A stretch of DNA of 64,000 nt from Bog-473 sp963742035. GTDB taxonomy: Bacteria > Actinomycetota > Acidimicrobiia > Acidimicrobiales > RAAP-2. The stretch lies in assembly GCA_963742035.1 (NCBI GenBank), contig CAVUKH010000002.1:1-64000 (forward strand), in the 5' to 3' direction. Every line of letters begins with the position of its first letter. Position 1 is the stretch's first letter. Below are positions 53,320 through 60,772 of this stretch, piece by piece. Below the pieces are notes generated by a model. That model saw only the letters and a list, made by a program, of their open reading frames with translations, was not told the DNA's origin and did not search any database. Both the position numbers and the translations under genes were made by a program.

Positions 53320-53337
53320 GTGTGCGCCGGAGCACAC
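53320..53337. promoter_or_regulatory. Inverted repeat before the monooxygenase gene
   Basis: GTGTGC-GCCGGA-GCACAC is a perfect 6-bp inverted repeat 56 nt upstream of the BVMO start at 53264 and 10 nt from the operator at 53347. It could be a second protein-binding site or an mRNA leader stem. Confidence 0.35.
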
Positions 53338-53346
53338 AATGCGGAT

Positions 53347-53366
53347 TGTACCGACCGGTTAGTCTA
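53347..53366. promoter_or_regulatory. 20-bp operator, divergent BVMO/SDR promoter
   Basis: TGTACCGACCGGTTAGTCTA matches the complement of 50456-50475 at 19 of 20 positions. On the minus strand a TACAAT -10 box (53345-53350) overlaps its edge, so binding would block the monooxygenase promoter. The SDR operon starts at 53459 on the other side. Confidence 0.7.
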
Positions 53367-53458
53367 TCTTGTCGATTGTGCCTGTCCCGGGCACGAGGAG
53401 GCTCGGCAGATGGCAGTCCTGACGACGGGTGACCTGGGCGCGAGGGGCGGCACGCGCC

Positions 53459-54229
53459 ATGGCTGATGCCGTCGGGCACGACGAGCCACGGGTGGCCATC
53501 GTCACGGGTGGCGCCTCGGGCATCGGGCTCGCCGTCAGCGAACGGCTGGCCGCCGACGGCATGGCGGTGGCGGTGTTCGACCGGGAGGGCGAGGCGGCTC
53601 TGCAGGCCGCCGACGCCATACGCGCCGCGGGGCACCGGGCGCTGGGCGTCACGGTCGATGTGACCGACCGGGAGCAGATCGAGGCGGGAGCGGCCCAGGT
53701 GCGGAGCGACCTCGGGACGCCGACAATCCTGGTGAACAACGCCGGCATGCACGCCGTCGAACCCTTCCTGAAGATCACGCCGGAGAAGTGGCAGCGCCTC
53801 CTCGACGTGAACCTCACGGGCACGTTCAACTGCTGTCAGGCTGTGGTGCCCGACATGGTGGAGGCGGGGTGGGGCCGCATCGTGAACATCTCGTCGTCCA
53901 GTGCCCAGGGCGGGCAGCAGTTCATGGCGCACTACGTGGCGGCCAAAGCAGGCGTGATCGGCTTTACGAAGTCGCTCGCCCTCGAGCTCGGGCCGAAGGG
54001 GATCACCGTCAACACGATCCCTCCCGGCTTCATCGACACGCCGATGCTGCGTCGACAGGAGAGCAAGGGCTTCCTCGGCGAGGGCGTCGAGCACCACGAG
54101 GCGTTGACGCCGGTGCGGCGGATCGGTCGCCCGGAGGACGTCGCGGCGATGTGCGCCTTCCTCGTCCGCGACGAGGCGAGCTACATCACCGGACAAGTGT
54201 TGGGAGTCAACGGTGGCCGCAACACCTGA
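53459..54229 (+). CDS. SDR family oxidoreductase
   Basis: A 256-residue classical SDR: VTGGASGIG, acidic residue after strand two (VFDRE), NNAG, NISSSSAQGG and YVAAK with Tyr and Lys conserved, VNGGRNT at the end. It is closely similar to the SDR at 62276 (shared ITPEKWxRLLxVNLTGTF and SSSSAQ). First gene of a six-gene operon with CMD, Rieske, SnoaL, P450 and ABM genes. Start: ATG at 53459; GTG at 53429 is possible. The end overlaps the next gene by 17 nt. Confidence 0.9.
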   Translation: MADAVGHDEPRVAIVTGGASGIGLAVSERLAADGMAVAVFDREGEAALQAADAIRAAGHRALGVTVDVTDREQIEAGAAQVRSDLGTPTILVNNAGMHAVEPFLKITPEKWQRLLDVNLTGTFNCCQAVVPDMVEAGWGRIVNISSSSAQGGQQFMAHYVAAKAGVIGFTKSLALELGPKGITVNTIPPGFIDTPMLRRQESKGFLGEGVEHHEALTPVRRIGRPEDVAAMCAFLVRDEASYITGQVLGVNGGRNT

Positions 54230-54794
54230 GCTGCCGCGCCTGACGCCCCTGCCCCCGAAGGAGTGGTCCAAGGCGGCGGGCGAGGCGTTGATCCCTTTGC
54301 TGCCGCCGACGGGACGGCCCAAGGGTGGGAACGGCCCCAAAGGGCTCAATGCGCTGGGCGTCCTGGCCCGGTACCCCGAGCTGGCGCTGGCCTACAACAC
54401 CTTCAGCGGCCAGGTCATGTACGGGTCGACCTTGACGCCGCGCCACCGCGAACTGCTCGTCCTGCGGGTGGCCGCCCGGCGCGACTCCGAGTACGAGTGG
54501 CGGCAGCACGTCGCCAGCGCCGGGGACAACGGCGTCGACCCGGAGGAGGTGGCGCGCGTCGCAGCCGGGACGGATGCGCCCGAGTGGTCCGACCTGGAGC
54601 GAGCACTCCTGCGGGCCGCCGACGAGCTCCTGGGTGACGCGCTCATCGCCGACGAGACGTGGTCGACGCTGGCGGCGGAGTTCGACGAACGCCAACTGAT
54701 GGACGTCGTGTTCACGGTGGGCGCCTACGACGTCCTGGCCATGGCGCTCCGCACGTTCGGCGTGCCGCTGGACGACGATCTGCGGCAGCCATGA
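54213..54794 (+). CDS. Carboxymuconolactone decarboxylase-like (AhpD fold) protein
   Basis: A 193-residue helical protein with the CMD pattern: YNTFSGQVMYGSTLTPRHRELLVLRVAARRDSEYEWRQHVASA and LMDVVFTVGAYDVLAMALRTFGVPLD. The redox CxxC of AhpD is missing (SEYEWRQH instead), as in decarboxylase-like members. It starts with GTG at 54213, inside the end of the SDR, and its stop overlaps the Rieske start (ATGA). Confidence 0.87.
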   Translation: MAATPELPRLTPLPPKEWSKAAGEALIPLLPPTGRPKGGNGPKGLNALGVLARYPELALAYNTFSGQVMYGSTLTPRHRELLVLRVAARRDSEYEWRQHVASAGDNGVDPEEVARVAAGTDAPEWSDLERALLRAADELLGDALIADETWSTLAAEFDERQLMDVVFTVGAYDVLAMALRTFGVPLDDDLRQP

Positions 54795-56125
54795 CCGTCC
54801 CCTACGCCGTGCAGGTCCCCGACCGGATCCCCAAGGAGCGCTACTACGACCCCGACTTCTACGCCTTGGAAGCCGAACAGCTGTGGGGGCGGGTCTGGCA
54901 GATGGCCTGCCGGCTCGAGGAGATCCCCGGCGTCGGTGACTTCGTCGAGTACGAGATCCTCGACCAGTCCGTCATCGTCGTGCGCACGTCGGAGACCGAG
55001 GTGGCGGCCTATCAGAACGCCTGTCGCCACCGCGGCGTCAAGGTGGTCCAAGGCCGCGGCACGCTGCGCTCGGGCTTCACCTGCCCCTTCCACGGGTGGT
55101 GCTACGGCCTCGACGGCAAGAACACCTTCGTCTCGCGGGCCCGGTCCTTCTCGGAGCACAACCTCGTCGCCGGAGAGATCGACCTGGTCCCGGTGCGCTG
55201 CGAGCTCTGGGGGGCCTGCGCGTGGATCAACCTCTCGGACGCCGCCCCGCCGCTGCGCAGCTGCATCGAGCCCTTCGCCACCATCTGCGACGCCTGGAAG
55301 GTCGAGGCCATGCGCGCCGAATGGTGGGAGGCGTTCGCGCTCCCGGTCAACTGGAAGCTGGCCCAAGAGGCCTTCTTGGAGCAGTACCACGTGATCGAGA
55401 CCCACCCCGAGCTGGTCATCCCCAAGCGCTTCGCCCCCAAGAACCCCGCCGCCTTCGATCCCGAGGTCTTCGTCGACGCCGAGCTGCACTACCTCCATGT
55501 GATGAGCGAGGGCATGGGGGGCATGGTCCACGCCAACGACGTCGCCATCGCCGAGCGCCAGCGCACCGTCGCCTTGTCCCAGGACCCCACCGAAGCCATG
55601 GCGACCTGGCACCACAACCTCAACGACGCCGTGGTGGCCTGGCACCGCGATCGCGGGGCGGTCATTCCCGACCTCAACGAGCTGGCGGCCCAGGGCATCG
55701 GCGAGACGATGTACTACTCCTTCCCCCACTACTTCGTGCTCCCCATGTACTCGAGTGCCAGCTCCTATCGGTTCCGGCCCCTCGGGCCCGAAGAGACCCT
55801 CATGGAGATCTGGTCCCTGACCCGTTACCCCGAAGGCCAGGAGCCCGCCCCCCCCACGCCACCGGTGCCCAAGTCCTTTGACCACGAGACCATCCCACCC
55901 ATCCCCACCCAGGACTTCTCCAACCTGCCGCGCCAGCAACGAGGCCTGCACAACAAGGGCTTCGAGTACATGCGCCTCTCGGAGGGGATCGAGGGCGGCA
56001 TCGCCAACTTCGAGCGCACCCTCGACGGTTTCCTGGCCGGGCGACCCTACGACCAGCTCGAGCCCGCCCTGCGGGCCGTGAACGTGAACCCTCTCGAGCA
56101 ACCTGTGGTCGACCTCGGGTTCTGA
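54791..56125 (+). CDS. Rieske [2Fe-2S] aromatic-ring-hydroxylating dioxygenase alpha subunit
   Basis: A 444-residue oxygenase component. The Rieske centre is CRHRGVKVVQG...CPFHGW (C-x-H-x17-C-x2-H), and the mononuclear iron site is in FLEQYHVIETHPEL with two histidines. Such enzymes hydroxylate rings or demethylate. No beta subunit, ferredoxin or reductase gene is adjacent; electrons must come from elsewhere. The ATG at 54791 overlaps the previous stop. Confidence 0.92.
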   Translation: MTVPYAVQVPDRIPKERYYDPDFYALEAEQLWGRVWQMACRLEEIPGVGDFVEYEILDQSVIVVRTSETEVAAYQNACRHRGVKVVQGRGTLRSGFTCPFHGWCYGLDGKNTFVSRARSFSEHNLVAGEIDLVPVRCELWGACAWINLSDAAPPLRSCIEPFATICDAWKVEAMRAEWWEAFALPVNWKLAQEAFLEQYHVIETHPELVIPKRFAPKNPAAFDPEVFVDAELHYLHVMSEGMGGMVHANDVAIAERQRTVALSQDPTEAMATWHHNLNDAVVAWHRDRGAVIPDLNELAAQGIGETMYYSFPHYFVLPMYSSASSYRFRPLGPEETLMEIWSLTRYPEGQEPAPPTPPVPKSFDHETIPPIPTQDFSNLPRQQRGLHNKGFEYMRLSEGIEGGIANFERTLDGFLAGRPYDQLEPALRAVNVNPLEQPVVDLGF

Positions 56126-56141
56126 GGGGGAGAATGACACC

Positions 56142-56565
56142 ATGAGCACGACGTTCGCCGAGGTCTCCGAAGGGGTCCGGGCCGCACTGGCGCTGTACAC
56201 ACAGGCGCTCGACGACGGCCGGACCGAGGACGTCGTCGCCACGTTCTGCCCCGACGGCGTGTGCGAGATTCCGGGCATGGGCACGCACGCCGGGCACGAC
56301 GCCCTCCGCCAGGCGTACACGAAGTGGGCGCCACGGCGCCCCCAGCGCCATCTCGTGCTCAACACGGTCGTGGAGACCTGGAGCGAGGACGAGGCCACTG
56401 CAGTCAGCGATGTGGTCTTCATACTGCTGGGCGACGACGGCTGGGACATTCAGCTCGTCGGTCGCTACAACGACGCGCTCCACCGTGATCGGCGCACGCT
56501 GGCGGTTCCATCATCGGGCGGCCACATTCGTGACCGCGTCGCCCCCACGCAAGGAGACAGCATGA
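56142..56565 (+). pseudogene. SnoaL/NTF2-like protein, frameshifted near its end
   Basis: A small cone-fold protein (VSEGVRAALALYTQALDDGR, DVVATFCPDGVCEIPGMGTHAGHDALRQAY, VVFILLGDDGWDIQLVGRYNDALHRDR). In the given frame it runs on into the P450, but the usual ending WRFHHRAATFVTA appears one base out of frame from about 56498, ending in a TGA at 56563-56565 that overlaps the P450 start (ATGA). One extra C around 56491-56500 explains this. SnoaL-like proteins act as cyclases, isomerases or hydroxylase helpers. Confidence 0.8.
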
Positions 56566-57857
56566 CCGACGCCCTCGACTACGACGCCCTGGACTTCTTC
56601 CGCGGCACCGAGACCGTCGACGACCCGTATCCGTACTTCGACTGGCTGCGTGAGCAGTGTCCCGTCCGGCGGGAGCCGGCACACGGGGTGTACATGGTCA
56701 CCGGATACGAGGAAGCATTCGCCGTCTACACGGACCCCGACACGTTCTCGTCCTGCAACTCCGTCACCGGTCCTTTCCCGGGCTTCCCCGTCCCGCTCGA
56801 GGGGCAGGAGGACGTCAGTGGCCTCATCGCCGAGCACCGGGCCGAGCTGCCCTTCAGCGACCAGATCATCACCATGGACCCCCCCGAGCACTATGACCAT
56901 CGGCACCTGCTCATGCGCCAGCTGACGCCGAAGCGGCTCAAGGAGAACGAGGACTTCGTATGGCGGCTCGCCGATCGTCAGATCGACGAGCTCATGGGGG
57001 GCGACGACGCGGAACTCATGACGGGTTACGCCAACCCCTTTGCCATGTTCGTCATCGCCGACCTGCTCGGTGTCCCTGAGACGGACCACCAGGAATTCCG
57101 GACCGCTCTGTCCCGGCAGAACGGGGGCGGGGGAGTCGGCAGCACCAACTCCGAAATGCCCCAGAACCCTCTGGAGTGGCTCTATGACCGATTCAGCCGC
57201 TACATCGAGGACCGCCGCCGCGCACCGCGCGACGACGTCCTGACCGCGCTCGCCACGACCAGGTTCCCGAACGGCGAACTCCCCGAGGTCATCGACGTGG
57301 TGCGCGTGGCCACCAATGTCTTCGCAGCGGGTCAGGAGACGACCGTCCGCCTCCTCGGCACTGCCCTGCAATTGATCGGGGAGCGCCCCGACCTGCAGCA
57401 GCTGTTGCGCGAACGGCGCGACCTCATCCCGAACTTCGTGGAGGAGACGCTCCGTATGGAGGCGCCGGTCAAGGGAGACTTCCGGCTCGCCCGCTGCCCG
57501 GCCGACATCGGCGGGGTCGAGATACCGGCGGGTGTCACGTTGATGGTGCTCAACGGCGCCGCCAATCGCGACCCGCGCCGGTTCCCGGCCCCGAACGAGT
57601 TCCGGATTGAGCGGGACAACGCGCGCGAGCACCTCGCCTTCGGCCGCGGGGTGCACAGCTGCCCGGGGGGTCCGCTGGCTCGACTGGAGACCCGGGTGAG
57701 CATCGAGCGGCTCCTCGACCGTACGACGAACATCGCGATCTCCGAGGAACACCACGGGCCGCCGGACGCCCGTCGCTACCACTACATGCCGACGTACATC
57801 CTCCGGGGCCTGACCCGCCTGCACCTCGAGCTCACACCCGTCCAGCCGGCGTCGTGA
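56562..57857 (+). CDS. Cytochrome P450
   Basis: A 431-residue P450. The haem loop is FGRGVHSCPGGPLAR, the I-helix FAAGQETT, and the K-helix EETLR. Start: ATG at 56562 with AAGGAG 7 nt upstream and overlap with the SnoaL stop. The open frame extends back to 56142, giving a 571-residue ORF, but that is caused by the SnoaL frameshift. Closely related to the P450s at 23923 and 63019. No ferredoxin is next to it. Confidence 0.92.
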   Translation: MTDALDYDALDFFRGTETVDDPYPYFDWLREQCPVRREPAHGVYMVTGYEEAFAVYTDPDTFSSCNSVTGPFPGFPVPLEGQEDVSGLIAEHRAELPFSDQIITMDPPEHYDHRHLLMRQLTPKRLKENEDFVWRLADRQIDELMGGDDAELMTGYANPFAMFVIADLLGVPETDHQEFRTALSRQNGGGGVGSTNSEMPQNPLEWLYDRFSRYIEDRRRAPRDDVLTALATTRFPNGELPEVIDVVRVATNVFAAGQETTVRLLGTALQLIGERPDLQQLLRERRDLIPNFVEETLRMEAPVKGDFRLARCPADIGGVEIPAGVTLMVLNGAANRDPRRFPAPNEFRIERDNAREHLAFGRGVHSCPGGPLARLETRVSIERLLDRTTNIAISEEHHGPPDARRYHYMPTYILRGLTRLHLELTPVQPAS

Positions 57858-57898
57858 TGGCAGGGCGAGGGATGGGTCATGGCACAGAGGAGCGTCAG

Positions 57899-58216
57899 AT
57901 GATCTTCAACGTGGTCAAGCAGCCGGTCCGTGCCAAGTACGCCGACGAGTTCCCGTCGCTGATCGCGGACTACATCGCGGCCTCGCGGGCCGAGCCGGGC
58001 AATCTCTTCTTCGACTGGTGCCGCAGCGCCGACGACCCGAACCTCTGGTTCCTCATTGAGGGATTCGTGGACGCCGCAGCAGGTGAGGCGCACGTGTCGT
58101 CCGAACACTTCAAGGCGGCGATGTCCGACATGCCTCGGCTCCTTGCCGCTGCCCCCGAGATCATCCACGTGGAGACGCCCGGCGAAGGGTGGGGCAGCGT
58201 GAGCGAAGGCGCCTGA
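57899..58216 (+). CDS. Antibiotic biosynthesis monooxygenase (ABM)-type protein
   Basis: A 105-residue ferredoxin-like-fold protein of the quinol monooxygenase/ABM group: MIFNVVKQPVRAKYADEFPSL, EPGNLFFDWCRSADDPNLWFLIEGF, SSEHFKAAMSDMPRLLA. Members oxidise quinols or polyketides without cofactor. Start: ATG at 57899 with GAGGAG about 6 nt upstream. It is the last gene of the operon and is convergent with the aldolase gene 6 nt away. Confidence 0.83.
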   Translation: MIFNVVKQPVRAKYADEFPSLIADYIAASRAEPGNLFFDWCRSADDPNLWFLIEGFVDAAAGEAHVSSEHFKAAMSDMPRLLAAAPEIIHVETPGEGWGSVSEGA

Positions 58217-58222
58217 CGGGAG

Positions 58223-58996
58223 CTACTCGTCGAGCAGATCGGGCTGGACCGACACGATCCAGTCGTAGAGCGGTTGGAACGCCCGCCAGCCCGCCATGGA
58301 GGGCCCGACCTGTCCTGCGGTCTTCTTGGCCTGGTCCTGGTCGATGAGCACCGGGGTCCCGGCCGCCTCCGCCAGCAACTGGGCCTGGCACGTGCGCTCC
58401 ATGGTGATGAACCACCAGGCCGCCTCGTCGACGGAGGTCTGCCCGACGGTCAGCAGCCCGTGGTTCGAGAGGATCACGGCTTTGTTGTCGCCGAGGGCGT
58501 GCGCCAGTCGCTTGCCCTCTTCGAGGTCGAGCACGACGCCGGTGTAGTCGTCGAACAGCGCGTGATCCCCGTAGAACGCGCAGGCGTCCTGCGTCAGCGG
58601 ATCGAGCAGGCGGCGCAACGACGACCAGGACTTGCCGTGCACGGAGTGGGCGTGCGCCGCCGCCAGCACGTCCGGCCGTGCCGCGTGCACCTGCGAATGG
58701 ATGGCGAAGGCGGCCAGGTTCACGGGCCAGTTGCCGTCGACCACCTCACCCTGGTCGTTCACCAGGATGAGGTCCTTGACGCGGATCATCTTGAAGTTCA
58801 TGCCGAACGGGTTGACCCAGAAGTGGTCCGGGAGCTCGGGATCGCGCGCCGTGATGTGACCGGCGATGCCCTCGTCGAACCCGAAGTGCCCGAAGAGGCG
58901 AAACGCGGCGGCCAGGCGCTGCTTGCGGTGCCTGCGCTCGTCCTCGACGTCGTCGAAGAAGGGGAACGTCACCGGAAGGCGGTCGGAAACCACCAT
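58223..58996 (-). CDS. Class II aldolase/adducin family protein
   Basis: A 257-residue zinc-dependent protein of the fuculose-phosphate aldolase fold. Metal histidines lie in AAHAHSVHGKSW and LSNHGLLTVG, and the N-terminal FDEGIAGHITARDPE is typical. Family members cleave C-C bonds or decarboxylate. The start ATG at 58996 is only 3 nt after a TAGGAT box on this strand. Substrate unknown. Confidence 0.87.
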   Translation of the reverse strand: MVVSDRLPVTFPFFDDVEDERRHRKQRLAAAFRLFGHFGFDEGIAGHITARDPELPDHFWVNPFGMNFKMIRVKDLILVNDQGEVVDGNWPVNLAAFAIHSQVHAARPDVLAAAHAHSVHGKSWSSLRRLLDPLTQDACAFYGDHALFDDYTGVVLDLEEGKRLAHALGDNKAVILSNHGLLTVGQTSVDEAAWWFITMERTCQAQLLAEAAGTPVLIDQDQAKKTAGQVGPSMAGWRAFQPLYDWIVSVQPDLLDE

Positions 58997-59055
58997 CCCA
59001 TCCTACGGGAGGGTCGCCCTGGCGACAACGGACACCGCCCCCGCGCCGTCGGATC

Positions 59056-59472
59056 TCAGGCCGGGCGGAAGTAGGGCAGGGTGATCTCGTCGGAGACCCG
59101 ATGGAATTCGACGGCCAGCTCGAGGCCCTCGTGCAGCGCCTCGGGCTCGCACCCGATGACGGCGCTCATCATGAAGAACCCATCGTCCAGCCGGATCACG
59201 GCGGGTGCGTAGGGGACGACGAAGGTGGGGTCCGGTGGCCGCCACACCACGGTCCAGCTGTACAGGGAGCCTCGCCCTGTGCTCTCTTCCCACACCGGTG
59301 ACTGGGCGTGGCAGCGTGCGCACACGGTGAAGGCCGAGAGGCCGCGAAGCGAGCACTCGGCGCACCGCTGATAGAGCAGCTGGTGCCGCCGGCAACCCTC
59401 CCAGTAGGGCCGGCTGTGCAGGCTGGGACGCGGGGACGGGATCCCCTCCTTCTGGGGGAGGAGGGGGCTCAC
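59056..59472 (-). CDS. DUF35 OB-fold/zinc-ribbon protein, thiolase partner
   Basis: A 138-residue protein with a rubredoxin-like zinc ribbon (CAEC-x10-CARC) and an OB-fold (GSLYSWTVVWRPPDPTFVVPYAPAVIRLDDGFFMMSAVIG). DUF35 proteins bind acyl-CoA and form complexes with thiolase-fold enzymes such as Ltp2. It starts with GTG at 59472, overlapping the thiolase stop by 4 nt (GTGA), as for partner subunits. Confidence 0.9.
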   Translation of the reverse strand: MSPLLPQKEGIPSPRPSLHSRPYWEGCRRHQLLYQRCAECSLRGLSAFTVCARCHAQSPVWEESTGRGSLYSWTVVWRPPDPTFVVPYAPAVIRLDDGFFMMSAVIGCEPEALHEGLELAVEFHRVSDEITLPYFRPA

Positions 59473-60635
59473 GGACGCTCCCGTCCGAGGAGCAGGACGT
59501 CGCAGAAGAGGGCGCCGGCACCGCCGTTCGAGCAGAGGGCGACCGCCGCGCCGTCGACCTGACCGGAAGGGCAGGTCCCCCGTAGCTGCTCCACGGCCCG
59601 GATGACCCGTTGCAGCTGTTGCGCGTTGATGCCGGGGTGGCTGAACGACATGGTCCCGCCGTCGGTCGTGACGGGGAGTGTGCCCTCGGGCCCGATGTTG
59701 CCGTCCTCGACGAAGGGGCCGCCTTCTCCGGGCCCGCAGAAGCCGAAGGCCTCGAGCTGCCGGATGATCTCGAAGGAGAACGGGTCGTAGAGCTCGGCCA
59801 CGTCGACGTCGGAGGGTGCCAGGCCGGCCATGGCGAAGGCGTGCCGGGCCGCCCGGGCGCCGACCAGGCCCGCCGGGAACGAGTCCGCTCGGGGCTGGAA
59901 GTCCCACACGGGAGCCACGACGTAGGCCGGCCCGAAGGCGTCGCTGGCCCCACCGAGGATCCACACGGGAGCCGCAGCACCGGTGCCGGCGCGCGCCGCC
60001 TTGGTCAACACGACAGCGCAACCGCCCTCCGACGTCATGGCGCAGTCGAGGAGGTGGAACGGATCGGCGATCATGCGCGAGGCGAGGATGTCGGCGGAAG
60101 TGAAAGGGCCCCGTCCCGCGTAGACAGCGGCGGGGTTGTCGTGGCCGTTGGTCCGGATCACAGCCGCGGCGGTGGCCATCTGCTCCGGCGTGGTGCCATA
60201 GGTCAGCATGTGCCGCCGCGCCATGAGCGCGAACTCGGCCGCGGTGAACAACCCGTAGCCCACCACGAGCTCGTTGGCCGGCCGGGTCCAGGGCGCCGTC
60301 GACGCGTGGTCGAGGTGCATGCCCGCGCCGCCGGCGGCGATGAGGACGACGTCGCACTGCCCGGTGGCGATGAGGGCCGCGGCATCGAGCAGGGCCGGGA
60401 TGCCCAGCATGCTGGGTCGCCTGGTGCACGGTCCGAGGCCCAGCTCGAGGGCGATCTGCGCGCAGTCGGTGCCCACCACACCGTCGACTTCGTGGGGCGC
60501 GATGCCGGCATCGGCCAGTGCCGCCAGTGCCCCGAGCAGCGCGATGGACGTCGAATCGTGGTCCGGCAGGATCCTGGCTTGCACCGTGTTGGCCACGCCG
60601 GCGATGGCGACGTCGCGGAAGGGGTGGGCCGTCAC
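59469..60635 (-). CDS. Thiolase-fold lipid-transfer protein, Ltp2-like aldolase candidate
   Basis: A 388-residue thiolase-fold protein. The nucleophilic cysteine region of real thiolases is replaced by GIPALLDAAALIATGQ, without Cys, so condensation/thiolysis is unlikely. ELYDPFSFEIIRQLEAFGFCGPGEGG and SFSHPGINAQQLQ are like the steroid side-chain aldolase Ltp2. With the DUF35 partner downstream, a retro-aldol cleavage of a hydroxyacyl-CoA (in steroids, release of a propionyl or acetyl unit) is likely. Start: GTG at 60635. Confidence 0.85.
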   Translation of the reverse strand: MTAHPFRDVAIAGVANTVQARILPDHDSTSIALLGALAALADAGIAPHEVDGVVGTDCAQIALELGLGPCTRRPSMLGIPALLDAAALIATGQCDVVLIAAGGAGMHLDHASTAPWTRPANELVVGYGLFTAAEFALMARRHMLTYGTTPEQMATAAAVIRTNGHDNPAAVYAGRGPFTSADILASRMIADPFHLLDCAMTSEGGCAVVLTKAARAGTGAAAPVWILGGASDAFGPAYVVAPVWDFQPRADSFPAGLVGARAARHAFAMAGLAPSDVDVAELYDPFSFEIIRQLEAFGFCGPGEGGPFVEDGNIGPEGTLPVTTDGGTMSFSHPGINAQQLQRVIRAVEQLRGTCPSGQVDGAAVALCSNGGAGALFCDVLLLGRERP

Positions 60636-60772
60636 GGCGCCTACTCTCGCATCCGGACCAACCCCGTGCGACCGACGGGCCCGCGCGGTCCGGTGGCCAA
60701 CCGCCCGGCTAACGTGCGCGGCAAGAGGGGCGGTCGAAGTCGGGGCCGGGTGGCCGGAGGGTGGGGGAGATC

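Noticed and set aside
56142..57857. A natural SnoaL-P450 fusion protein
   Set aside because: The normal SnoaL ending, an overlapping stop/start and a ribosome site for the P450 all exist in the adjacent frame, so a one-base insertion is a better explanation.
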